A stretch of 10,305 nucleotides of DNA from an uncultured Eubacteriales bacterium (lineage in GTDB: Bacteria; Bacillota; Clostridia; Oscillospirales; Acutalibacteraceae). Below, in pieces: positions 1 through 6,061 of this stretch. The notes below the pieces were generated by a model, which had not been told where the DNA came from, made no database searches, and saw only the letters and a program-made list of their open reading frames with translations. The stretch's first letter is position 1, and each line of letters opens with the position of its first letter. The stretch is taken from the NCBI GenBank assembly GCA_934445015.1, contig CAKSDJ010000049.1, positions 1 to 10,305 of the forward strand, written 5' to 3'. The position numbers were made by a program, and so were the translations under genes.

Positions 1-627
1 ATTTATGACAATTTAAAACTTTCACTCACCTACACCGACATTGCTGCTGCAGAAATTTTCGGTAAAGGAGTTGCGAAAAAATGTGTTCCTAAAAAAACAA
101 ATTGCACACCGCACGAGTGGATAAGGTTTATAGGCGGTATATCACCCGAAGGCATTGTTGCATACACAGACACCGTAAGTAAATTTTACGGTAACGTAAT
201 TGTAATTGACGACAAATACGGTGCTGCCGCAAATGCCATTATGCAATCGGTAAGAAAAACAGCGCTTTCACGCGGATATGAAATTATAACGCTTAAAAGT
301 CCGTTCTTGCCGTCAAAACTTATCGACCACATACTTATACCCGAACTGTCGCTTGCATTTGTGACCGAAAACGAGTATATAAAATTCGGTGATAACTACC
401 GCCGCATACACGCACGCCGCTTTGCCGACGTTGAAAAAATGCACGCACTTCGCGGAAGAATGCTGTTTAACAGACGTGTTGCCCGCGAACTGCTGCGCGA
501 AGCGATAAAAACGCTGAGCCGCGCCAAAGCCGTACACGACCGAATAGAGAGTTATTACATTGACGCTATGGATTTTGACGCCGTAAACCTTTTGGCAGAT
601 AAACTTGCCGAAGATATTTTAAAATAA
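1..627 (+). CDS. PRK06851-like tandem P-loop ATPase family protein, C-terminal part (5' end outside window)
   Basis: The reading frame is open from base 1 to the TAA at 625-627, giving 208 residues with the N-terminus cut off by the window edge. An ATG at 241 is internal and is unlikely to be the true start, because conserved sequence lies upstream of it. From family knowledge, the stretch HEWIRFIGGISPEGIVAYTD (residues 39-58) and IDHILIPELSLAF (108-120) resemble the second half of PRK06851-type proteins, which carry two similar NTPase-like domains and have no firmly established function. Where that second domain usually has a Walker A loop, this protein reads VIVIDDKYGAAANAIM (66-81). The GxxGxGK(S/T) lysine and serine/threonine are missing, so this half is probably unable to bind ATP in the usual way. 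The C-terminal third is charged and helical. The first domain is not visible. The family assignment rests on remembered sequence patterns and is moderately sure. Confidence 0.7.
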   Translation: MYDNLKLSLTYTDIAAAEIFGKGVAKKCVPKKTNCTPHEWIRFIGGISPEGIVAYTDTVSKFYGNVIVIDDKYGAAANAIMQSVRKTALSRGYEIITLKSPFLPSKLIDHILIPELSLAFVTENEYIKFGDNYRRIHARRFADVEKMHALRGRMLFNRRVARELLREAIKTLSRAKAVHDRIESYYIDAMDFDAVNLLADKLAEDILK

Positions 628-637
628 CAGCATATCT

Positions 638-670
638 GCGCCCGTACGATTTAAAAAATTGTGCGGGCGC
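638..670 (+). terminator. Strong hairpin after the PRK06851-like gene
   Basis: This is a 14-bp stem (638-651 paired with 657-670, GCGCCCG core, three G-U pairs) with a 5-nt loop, starting 10 nt after the stop codon at 627. Only a short GUUUC follows it on the + strand, so it lacks a full U-tract. Its position and stability fit transcription termination between convergent genes, with the U-tract as the weak point. Confidence 0.55.
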
Positions 671-774
671 GTTTCAGTCAAACCTGAAACCGACTGTAAC
701 TTTAAAACGCCTTAATCAAAACCGCAGAGTCAATGCGGCAAATTGCTCTTATTTATGCTTTGCTAAGAGCAATT
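671..774. repeat. Cluster of three further inverted repeats in the convergent spacer
   Basis: Three perfect inverted repeats follow the terminator hairpin: 671-677/684-690 (7 bp, 6-nt loop), 722-726/734-738 (CCGCA/TGCGG, 7-nt loop) and 741-751/764-774 (AATTGCTCTTA/TAAGAGCAATT, 11 bp, 12-nt loop). The last lies 28 nt beyond the stop of the minus-strand 70-residue gene and may end its transcript, but no U-tract follows on either strand. The cluster could be a bidirectional terminator zone or a copy of an interspersed palindromic repeat. The sequence alone does not decide between these. Confidence 0.5.
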
Positions 775-801
775 GAAATTTATGCCCCCAATATGTAACT
801 G

Positions 802-1014
802 TTAACTCATTCTATCGGCAATTTTTGATAATATCTTATCAATTACTTCCTCAACCGAGGGTTCTTGTCCGTTTACGGCAAGTTCCTTCCAGAACTCTGC
901 TGCTTCGGGCTTGGGATTTTTCATTGCTGTGCGAATCGCCGCACGCATCTCTTCCTTAACGGCGGTTGCCGTTGTTCCGTTTTCTCTTGCTATTTGTTCA
1001 AAAATTTTTTCCAT
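802..1014 (-). CDS. Small stand-alone Spo0A C-terminal-domain-like protein, 70 aa
   Basis: The product is a 70-residue acidic/basic helical protein with no signal peptide or membrane segment. Residues 7-30 (QIARENGTTATAVKEEMRAAIRTA) align by eye with the helix-turn-helix of Spo0A ([24 protein letters not shown]). Residues 50-69 (QEPSVEEVIDKILSKIADRM) align with its last helix (KPTNSEFIAMVADKLRLE). There is no phosphoacceptor receiver domain. Of the Spo0A recognition-helix arginines, only one has a counterpart (R24), and others are replaced by A, K or E, so DNA binding is doubtful or has a changed specificity. Short proteins of this kind are common in Clostridia and often carry the label sporulation initiation factor Spo0A C-terminal domain. 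The ATG at 1012-1014 is preceded by AGAGGA (1023-1028) with 8-9 nt spacing, which supports this start and a real gene. A DNA-binding role is inference. Confidence 0.75.
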   Translation of the reverse strand: MEKIFEQIARENGTTATAVKEEMRAAIRTAMKNPKPEAAEFWKELAVNGQEPSVEEVIDKILSKIADRMS

Positions 1015-1060
1015 GTTGATTGTCCTCTTTCAAAATTTTATTTTTTTGTCATCCCTGACA

Positions 1061-1090
1061 TTTATAGTTATACCACATCTCGTTTGTCGA
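1061..1090 (-). promoter_or_regulatory. Candidate sigma-A promoter of the Spo0A-C-like gene
   Basis: On the minus strand, TCGACA (1085-1090) and TATAAA (1061-1066) are separated by 18 nt. Each matches five of six positions of the sigma-A consensus. The predicted start lies about 40 nt before the ATG at 1014. The upstream gene dapL ends in a strong terminator, so this gene needs its own promoter, which favours the call. The -35 coincides with a sequence matching a Spo0A box. Confidence 0.5.
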
Positions 1091-1111
1091 AGTCTCGCGA
1101 AGTTTGTCGAC
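1083..1111. promoter_or_regulatory. Pair of 0A-box-like sites, 20 nt apart
   Basis: TTTGTCGAA at 1083-1091 contains a perfect match to the Spo0A box TGTCGAA (1085-1091). TTTGTCGAC at 1103-1111 contains a six-of-seven match (1105-1111). The two copies are in the same orientation and exactly 20 nt, or about two helical turns, apart. The proximal copy overlaps the proposed -35 of the promoter, a position seen for Spo0A at sigma-A promoters. The 7-bp consensus is short, so the pairing and placement carry the argument. Confidence 0.4.
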
Positions 1112-1361
1112 TGATAAAAAAATTTTTTCAGAAAGCCAAAAATCGGTCGTCTGCACCGCATTTTTGTTGTTTAATACGATATTTTCGGGGTTTTTACAAC
1201 CCTTTTTTTATTATTTTGGGCCCTAAAAGTTTTAAAATTGAGTTACAAAACTGAAAATTTTTCTGCACTTTACCTCATTTTCTTTAAAATCACGGAAAAT
1301 TACGCTGCAACAAAATCAAATAATTGAGTAATTAAACCATAAAACACAAACCGATAAATAT
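1112..1361. other. AT-rich non-coding spacer, no gene recognised
   Basis: About 250 nt separate the 0A-like boxes from the dapL terminator. The stretch is AT-rich, with homopolymer runs and stops in all frames that matter. A near-palindrome around GGGCCC (about 1217-1231) and a small + strand hairpin (1188-1192/1198-1202) followed by T7 are visible, but no + strand gene lies upstream that would need a terminator. I see no open frame with a ribosome binding site and no recognisable RNA gene. Confidence 0.5.
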
Positions 1362-1395
1362 AAAACACCGCAGATTTTAAAAATCTGCGGTGTTT
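1362..1395 (-). terminator. Rho-independent terminator of the guaA-pyrG-dapL unit
   Basis: This is a perfect 14-15 bp stem (1363-1376 with 1382-1395; core CACCGCAGATT/AATCTGCGGTG) with a 3-5 nt loop, 11 nt after the dapL stop codon. On the minus strand the stem runs into UUUUAUAUUU. Placement and structure fit an intrinsic terminator closing the operon. The symmetric T-rich sequence on the other side means it could also work on the + strand. Confidence 0.85.
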
Positions 1396-1406
1396 GTTTT
1401 AAAATA

Positions 1407-2594
1407 TTATTTTTTAAGCAGTTTAACAAGTCGGTCTGCGGCTGTTTTTGTTTCTGCAGGGTCTGCAAAAGTTGAAAATCTGAAATAGCCTTTGCCGCAT
1501 TCGCCGAATCCGTCGCCCGGAGTACCTATCACCTGAATTTCATTAAGCAGATAATCAAAAAACTGCCAACCACTCATACCGTCGGGACACTTTATCCAGA
1601 TATACGGGGCGTTTTTTCCGCCTGTGTACCAGATACCCAAAGTGTCAAACGCCTGCATTAACACCTTGCCGTTGTTTTTATAAACGTCAATGTTTTTATG
1701 TATTTGCTTTTGACCCCCGGCGGTAAACACGGCTGCACCGCCTTTTTGTATAATATAGGACACGCCGTTTGTCTTTGTTGTGCGATTGCGTACCCACATA
1801 GCGTTAAGATTCATACCGTTGCGTTCAAGGCTTTTCGGTATGATTGTATAACCGAGCCTTGTACCGGTAAAACCTGCCGTTTTTGAAAATGAACAAATTT
1901 CGATCGCGCACTTTTCGGCGCCGTCAACCTCAAAAATGCTGTGCGGTAAAGTTTTATCCTCAATAAACGCTTCATAAGCGGCGTCAAAAATAATTACCGA
2001 ACCGTTTTGATTTGCAAAGTTCACCCAACGCTCAAGTTGTTCATAGGTAAACACCGCGCCTGTCGGATTATTCGGCGAACAAATATATATAAGGTCTGCT
2101 TTTGTTGAATTATCGGGCAAAGGCAAAAAGCCGTTTTGCTCACCCGAAGGCAGGTGCAGAATTTTTCTGCCTGCCATAATGTTAGCGTCAACATAAGCGG
2201 GATATGCCGGCTCTATAACAAGCGAAGAACCGGAACGGTCAAAAAGGTCAAGTATATCGCCGAGTTCATCACTGGCGCCGCTTGAAACAAATACTTCATC
2301 GGGTAAAATTTTTACGCCTTTTTCAGAATAATAGTTCGCAATGCTCTCACGTAAAAATCCTGCACCGCACTCAGGCATATAACCGTGAAAAGTCTGTTTG
2401 TCTGCCTGATCGTCAACGGCTTCGTGAAGCGCCTTTATAACGGCGTCGCAAAGCGGAAGCGATACATCGCCTATGCCCATACGGTACAAATGCTTATCGG
2501 GATTTTTTGCGGTGTAGGCCTTGATTTTTTGCTCAATATTATAAAAGAGGTATGAATCTTTTAAATCGGCATAGTGCATATTGGGCATAAGCAT
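1407..2594 (-). CDS. dapL: LL-diaminopimelate aminotransferase
   Basis: This PLP-dependent fold-type I aminotransferase of 395 residues converts tetrahydrodipicolinate to LL-diaminopimelate, with glutamate as amino donor. That is the one-step route to the lysine and peptidoglycan precursor. Visible hallmarks are GIGDVSLPL (40-48), FHGYMPECG (69-77), SPNNPTG (173-179), D204 and Y207 in FDAAYEAF, and SFSKTAGFTGTRLGY with the PLP-binding lysine at K238 and the cofactor-phosphate arginine at R246. The C-terminal GGKNAPYIWIKCPDGMSGWQFF block and PGDGFGECGKGYFR are typical of DapL and help separate it from general aspartate aminotransferases. It is the last gene of the guaA-pyrG-dapL unit. AAGGAG (2606-2611) sits 11 nt before the ATG at 2594. 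That is slightly long, but M3 and M6 would be farther away. Length and motifs are complete. Confidence 0.9.
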   Translation of the reverse strand: MLMPNMHYADLKDSYLFYNIEQKIKAYTAKNPDKHLYRMGIGDVSLPLCDAVIKALHEAVDDQADKQTFHGYMPECGAGFLRESIANYYSEKGVKILPDEVFVSSGASDELGDILDLFDRSGSSLVIEPAYPAYVDANIMAGRKILHLPSGEQNGFLPLPDNSTKADLIYICSPNNPTGAVFTYEQLERWVNFANQNGSVIIFDAAYEAFIEDKTLPHSIFEVDGAEKCAIEICSFSKTAGFTGTRLGYTIIPKSLERNGMNLNAMWVRNRTTKTNGVSYIIQKGGAAVFTAGGQKQIHKNIDVYKNNGKVLMQAFDTLGIWYTGGKNAPYIWIKCPDGMSGWQFFDYLLNEIQVIGTPGDGFGECGKGYFRFSTFADPAETKTAADRLVKLLKK

Positions 2595-2650
2595 ATAAGC
2601 AACAACTCCTTAGTGTGGCAGGGATCAAACCTGTTTTTTAATACAAATTT

Positions 2651-4261
2651 TTATTTGACTGATTTTGCGTGCTCAAACGCCGCACCTACAAATCCCTTAA
2701 ACAACGGGTGAGGTCTGTTAGGTCTGCTTTTGAATTCGGGATGATACTGAACGCCTATATAGAAAGGTCTTTCGGTGAGTTCTACCGTTTCTATAAGTTT
2801 GCCGTCGGGCGAAGTGCCGCTAAGCGTAAGACCGGCATCTTCAAATGCGGCGCGGTAATCGTTGTTGAACTCATAACGGTGACGGTGGCGCTCGCTTATA
2901 ATATCGGTGCCGTAACAGCGTTTCATAGCGGTGCCGTCTTTAATAACGCACGGATACGCCCCCAGACGCAATGTGCCGCCCTTGTCAATATCATCACTCT
3001 GACCGGGCATAAAATCTATAACCTTATGTTTACACAGTTCATCAAACTCGCCCGAATGTGCATCTTTAATACCAAGCACGTTTCTTGCATATTCTATAAC
3101 CGCAATCTGCATACCGAGACAAATACCGAAATACGGTATATTCTTTTCACGGGCATATCTTGCCGTCGCTATCATACCGTCTATTCCGCGTCCGCCGAAT
3201 CCGCCCGGAACAATAATTCCGTCAAGGCCCGAAAGCATTTCAGCCGCGTTATCTGCGGTGATCTGCTCTGAGTCGATCCAGTGGATATTTATATGCGTAT
3301 TGTGATAATAACCTGCGTGGCGAAGTGCCTCGGCCACCGACAGATATGCGTCGTGCAGGGCTACATATTTGCCCACAAGACCTATTTCAACGTAATTGGG
3401 TCTTGACTTGATACGTTTAACCATATCGGTCCATTCGGTAAGGTCGGGCGCGGGAGCGTCTATACCTAGCTCGCGGCACACTACCGAAGAAAAGTTTGCC
3501 TTTTCAAGCATAAGGGGTGCCTCATATAAAACCGGCAAAGTAATATTTTCGATTACGCAGTCGGGTTTTACGTTGCAGAACATAGATATTTTTTTGAATA
3601 TTGAATCCTCAAGCGGTTCGTCACAACGCAAAACTATAATGTTGGGGTTAACGCCGAGACCGCGCAGCTCTTTTACCGAGTGTTGCGTGGGTTTTGACTT
3701 GTGCTCATCCGAACCGTGTAAAAACGGAACAAGCGTAACGTGAATAAATAAACTGTTTTCGCGGCCTACTTCAAGCGATATTTGCCTTACTGCTTCTATA
3801 AAAGGCTGCGATTCAATATCGCCTATTGTGCCGCCTATTTCGGTTATTACAACGTCGGCATTTGTTTTTTTGCCCACGCTGTAAACAAAATCTTTGATCT
3901 CATTTGTGATATGGGGAATAACCTGTACGGTAGAGCCTAAATATTCACCGCGGCGCTCTTTGTTGAGCACATTCCAATAAACTTTTCCCGTGGTAAGATT
4001 TGAGTACTTATTCAGGTCCTCGTCAATAAATCTTTCATAATGTCCGAGGTCAAGGTCGGTTTCGGCGCCGTCTTCGGTGACGTATACCTCGCCGTGCTGA
4101 TACGGGCTCATAGTTCCGGGGTCAACATTTATATACGGGTCAAGTTTTTGAGCGGCAACTTTAAGACCGCGCGCTTTTAAAAGCCTGCCCAAAGACGCGG
4201 CGGTTATGCCTTTGCCGAGACCCGACACAACTCCTCCTGTTACAAATATGTATTTTGTCAT
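2651..4261 (-). CDS. pyrG: CTP synthase (glutamine hydrolysing)
   Basis: CTP synthase makes CTP from UTP, ATP and glutamine, the last step of de novo pyrimidine nucleotide synthesis in the cytosol. The 536 residues match the normal length. The N-terminal synthetase domain opens with MTKYIFVTGGVVSGLGKG (1-18, P-loop) and continues through DPYINVDPGTMSPYQHGEVYV (41-61), TEIGGTIGDIES (140-151) and KPTQHSVKELR (190-200). The C-terminal class I glutamine amidotransferase domain has PGGFGGRG (352-359), nucleophile C381 in GICLGMQ, and H507/E509 in YHPEF, so the catalytic triad is intact. AAAGGAG ends 9 nt before the ATG. It lies 39 nt downstream of guaA with no terminator between them. The G-rich initial transcript and leader terminator that regulate Bacillus pyrG are absent here, so control probably comes from the guaA promoter. 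Confidence 0.97.
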   Translation of the reverse strand: MTKYIFVTGGVVSGLGKGITAASLGRLLKARGLKVAAQKLDPYINVDPGTMSPYQHGEVYVTEDGAETDLDLGHYERFIDEDLNKYSNLTTGKVYWNVLNKERRGEYLGSTVQVIPHITNEIKDFVYSVGKKTNADVVITEIGGTIGDIESQPFIEAVRQISLEVGRENSLFIHVTLVPFLHGSDEHKSKPTQHSVKELRGLGVNPNIIVLRCDEPLEDSIFKKISMFCNVKPDCVIENITLPVLYEAPLMLEKANFSSVVCRELGIDAPAPDLTEWTDMVKRIKSRPNYVEIGLVGKYVALHDAYLSVAEALRHAGYYHNTHINIHWIDSEQITADNAAEMLSGLDGIIVPGGFGGRGIDGMIATARYAREKNIPYFGICLGMQIAVIEYARNVLGIKDAHSGEFDELCKHKVIDFMPGQSDDIDKGGTLRLGAYPCVIKDGTAMKRCYGTDIISERHRHRYEFNNDYRAAFEDAGLTLSGTSPDGKLIETVELTERPFYIGVQYHPEFKSRPNRPHPLFKGFVGAAFEHAKSVK

Positions 4262-4300
4262 TTTAGGTTACTCCTTTTTTTATATGTGAGTTTTAAAAAA

Positions 4301-5833
4301 TTATTCCCATTCGACCGTGGCGGGCGGTTTTGAGGTGATGTCATACACAACTCTTGTTATACCCTTAACCTCGTTTGTAATTCGGTTGCTTGCCTTTTCA
4401 AGCACATCGAAAGGCAGACGTGTCCATGTGGCGGTCATAAAATCGTCGGTTGTTACAGCTCTTAACGCTACCGTGTATCCGTATGTTCTGGCGTCACCCA
4501 TAACGCCTACCGAACGCAGATCCGTAAGAACGGCAAAATACTGACTTGTAACACCTTCAAGTTTTGCGTTTGCAATTTCTTCACGGAAAATGGCATCGGC
4601 ATCTCTTAAAACGTCAAGTTTATCCTTTGTTATCTCACCTATTACGCGCACCGCAAGACCGGGACCCGGAAACGGCTGACGCCATACAAGTTCATGCGGT
4701 ATGCCGAGTTTTGTGCCGCTTTCTCTGACCTCATCTTTAAACAGATCGCGAAGCGGCTCTACTATCTCGTCAAATGCGATCACATCGGGTAATCCGCCTA
4801 CGTTATGGTGGCTTTTAATGACCGCCGAGTCGCCTTTTCCGCTTTCAATTACATCGGGATATATGGTACCCTGCACCAAAACGTCTATTTTACCTAATTT
4901 TTTAGCCTCATCCTCAAACACGCGTATAAACTCCGCGCCTATGATTTTACGCTTTTTCTCAGGCTCTGTAACGCCTTTGAGTTTACTTAAAAACCTGTCC
5001 TCAGCGTTTACGCGTATAAGATTTATGCCAAACTGCCTGCCGAAAGTGTTTTCAACGAAATCGCCCTCGCCTTTTCTTAAAAGACCGTGGTCTACAAATA
5101 CGCAGGTCAGGTTGCTGCCTATTGCCTTGTGCATCAAAACTGCCGCAACAGATGAGTCGACTCCGCCCGAAAGCGCCAAAAGCACCTTTTTTCCGGCAAG
5201 TTCTTTTTTATATTTTTCAATTGAAGACTCAATAAAATTCTGCATTTTCCAATCGGCGCTGCATTTACAGATTGAAAAAATAAAATTGTGAAGCATTTGC
5301 TTGCCGTAGTCGGTATGTGTAACCTCAGGGTGGAACTGAACACCGTAAAGTTTGCGGTTTTCATCGCACATAGCGGCGCAGGGGCATTTTTTTGTACGGG
5401 CGATAATTTTAAAGCCCTGCGGTGCCGTTTTTATGTAGTCGGTATGGCTCATCCAGCAAATGCTGGTATCGGGTACGCCGTAAAACAACACGTTATTTTC
5501 GGTAAACACTTCGGTTTTGCCGTACTCGCTGCTGTTTTCTGCCGAAGTTATCTCGCCGCCCGACATATAAGCCATTAACTGATCGCCGTAACATATACCG
5601 AGTATCGGAATACCGAGATCAAGAATTTCAGGGGTGTAATGAGGTGACGACTCATCATATACGCTGTGCGGACCGCCCGTAAAAATAATGCCTTTGTATC
5701 CTGCTTTTTTGATCTCATCCGGAGTGATTTTGTTGTACGGTTTAATCTCGGCATAGACCTGTTCTGCGCGAACCCTGCGCGCTATAAGTTGGTTGTACTG
5801 ACCGCCGAAATCCAAAACGAGAATTTTATCCAC
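4301..5833 (-). CDS. guaA: GMP synthase (glutamine hydrolysing)
   Basis: GMP synthase aminates XMP to GMP using ATP and glutamine-derived ammonia. The 510 residues contain both halves. The class I amidotransferase domain (about 1-190) has C81 in GICYGDQ, H168 and E170 in QFHPE. The ATP pyrophosphatase domain has the PP-loop LSGGVDSS (221-228). RQPFPGPGLAVR (385-396) and the C-terminal ITSKPPATVEWE (499-510) are family signatures. The start is a GTG (5831-5833), placed by the conserved opening MDKILVLDFGGQYNQLIARR. Its ribosome binding site, GAAAGG (5845-5850), is weak and 11 nt away, so translation initiation may be modest or regulated. It is the first gene of the guaA-pyrG-dapL unit, behind a consensus promoter and a structured leader of about 170 nt. 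Confidence 0.97.
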   Translation of the reverse strand: MDKILVLDFGGQYNQLIARRVRAEQVYAEIKPYNKITPDEIKKAGYKGIIFTGGPHSVYDESSPHYTPEILDLGIPILGICYGDQLMAYMSGGEITSAENSSEYGKTEVFTENNVLFYGVPDTSICWMSHTDYIKTAPQGFKIIARTKKCPCAAMCDENRKLYGVQFHPEVTHTDYGKQMLHNFIFSICKCSADWKMQNFIESSIEKYKKELAGKKVLLALSGGVDSSVAAVLMHKAIGSNLTCVFVDHGLLRKGEGDFVENTFGRQFGINLIRVNAEDRFLSKLKGVTEPEKKRKIIGAEFIRVFEDEAKKLGKIDVLVQGTIYPDVIESGKGDSAVIKSHHNVGGLPDVIAFDEIVEPLRDLFKDEVRESGTKLGIPHELVWRQPFPGPGLAVRVIGEITKDKLDVLRDADAIFREEIANAKLEGVTSQYFAVLTDLRSVGVMGDARTYGYTVALRAVTTDDFMTATWTRLPFDVLEKASNRITNEVKGITRVVYDITSKPPATVEWE

Positions 5834-5882
5834 TTTACTATCAGCCTTTCAAAATATTGTTTTCGAATTTTAAATCGTATTT

Positions 5883-5930
5883 GCAACAAACAAAGAGGCC
5901 TTAAAGGTCAAACCTTAAAGACCCCGTTGC
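5883..5930 (-). promoter_or_regulatory. guaA leader hairpin 2 (terminator-like)
   Basis: On the minus strand, GGGGUCUUUAAGG (5913-5925) pairs with CCUUUAAGGCCUC (5895-5907) over 13 bp around a 5-nt UUUGA loop, including two G-U pairs. An outer GCAAC/GUUGC pairing (5926-5930 with 5883-5887) encloses a UUUGUUU bulge. The U-rich segment directly after the main stem makes it terminator-like, though the U-tract is interrupted by G. It lies 50 nt before the guaA start codon. Its 5' arm differs from that of the glnN leader hairpin at only 2 of 13 positions. Confidence 0.6.
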
Positions 5931-5957
5931 CCTTGTATGCTGTAAAAATTCAAAAAG

Positions 5958-5999
5958 AGGCAGAGACACTTCGAGAGTGACCCGAAGACGCCTTTGCCT
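5958..5999 (-). terminator. guaA leader hairpin 1: asnB terminator and/or guaA attenuator
   Basis: On the minus strand the arms AGGCAAAGGCG and UGUCUCUGCCU close an imperfect lower stem (one A-C mismatch, G-U pairs, one bulged U). An inner 7-bp stem CUUCGGG/CUCGAAG has a 5-nt loop. UCUUUUU follows directly (5952-5958), as in an intrinsic terminator. It is the only terminator candidate after asnB, but it also lies downstream of the guaA promoter, starting about 4 nt after the predicted transcription start. Every guaA transcript from that promoter must therefore cross it, which is why an attenuator role is proposed. Confidence 0.6.
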
Positions 6000-6010
6000 T
6001 TCTAAAAGGC
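5996..6010. promoter_or_regulatory. Inverted repeat spanning the predicted guaA transcription start
   Basis: GCCTTT-cta-AAAGGC is a perfect 6-bp inverted repeat with a 3-nt centre. It is adjacent to the -10 box and covers the predicted start near 6003. A repressor operator in this position is possible. However, its AAAGGC arm is also part of hairpin 1 and of the 17-nt leader motif, so the symmetry may be incidental. Confidence 0.3.
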
Positions 6011-6039
6011 ATTATACTCTTTTAACGCCGATTTGTCAA
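6011..6039 (-). promoter_or_regulatory. Consensus sigma-A promoter of guaA-pyrG-dapL
   Basis: On the minus strand TTGACA (6034-6039) and TATAAT (6011-6016) are exact consensus hexamers separated by the ideal 17 nt. The promoter lies 22 nt beyond the asnB stop codon, and transcription should start near 6003-6004. It gives the guaA unit its own strong start, independent of read-through from asnB. Confidence 0.92.
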
Positions 6040-6061
6040 CCTTGAAGATTTGCTGCGCGGA

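Noticed and set aside
1188..1209. Small hairpin GGGTT/AACCC followed by T7 on the + strand
   Set aside because: The stem is only 5 bp and no + strand gene lies upstream that would need a terminator.
865..1254. 129-codon + strand open frame opposite the Spo0A-C-like gene
   Set aside because: It has no ribosome binding site and low-complexity hydrophobic/aromatic content. It overlaps a gene with a good start and recognisable protein on the other strand.
2619..2633. tRNA T-arm-like CAGG-TTTGATC-CCTG just upstream of dapL on the minus strand
   Set aside because: Only a 4-bp stem and loop are present. No anticodon arm, D arm or acceptor partner lies upstream, so this is not a tRNA gene. It may be a chance hairpin in the pyrG-dapL spacer.
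4262..4300. Bacillus-type pyrG attenuator (reiterative G addition) upstream of pyrG
   Set aside because: The 39-nt spacer has neither a promoter with an initial GGGC-type start nor a terminator hairpin.
4701..5291. Long + strand open frames opposite guaA (196 codons) and pyrG (200 codons at 2669-3271)
   Set aside because: Both lie antisense to fully conserved enzymes, have no plausible starts and match no recognisable family.
5834..6003. Purine riboswitch or second T-box in the guaA leader
   Set aside because: No T-box core sequence and no purine aptamer pattern (two conserved loops flanking a three-way junction) could be recognised. Only two simple hairpins are visible.
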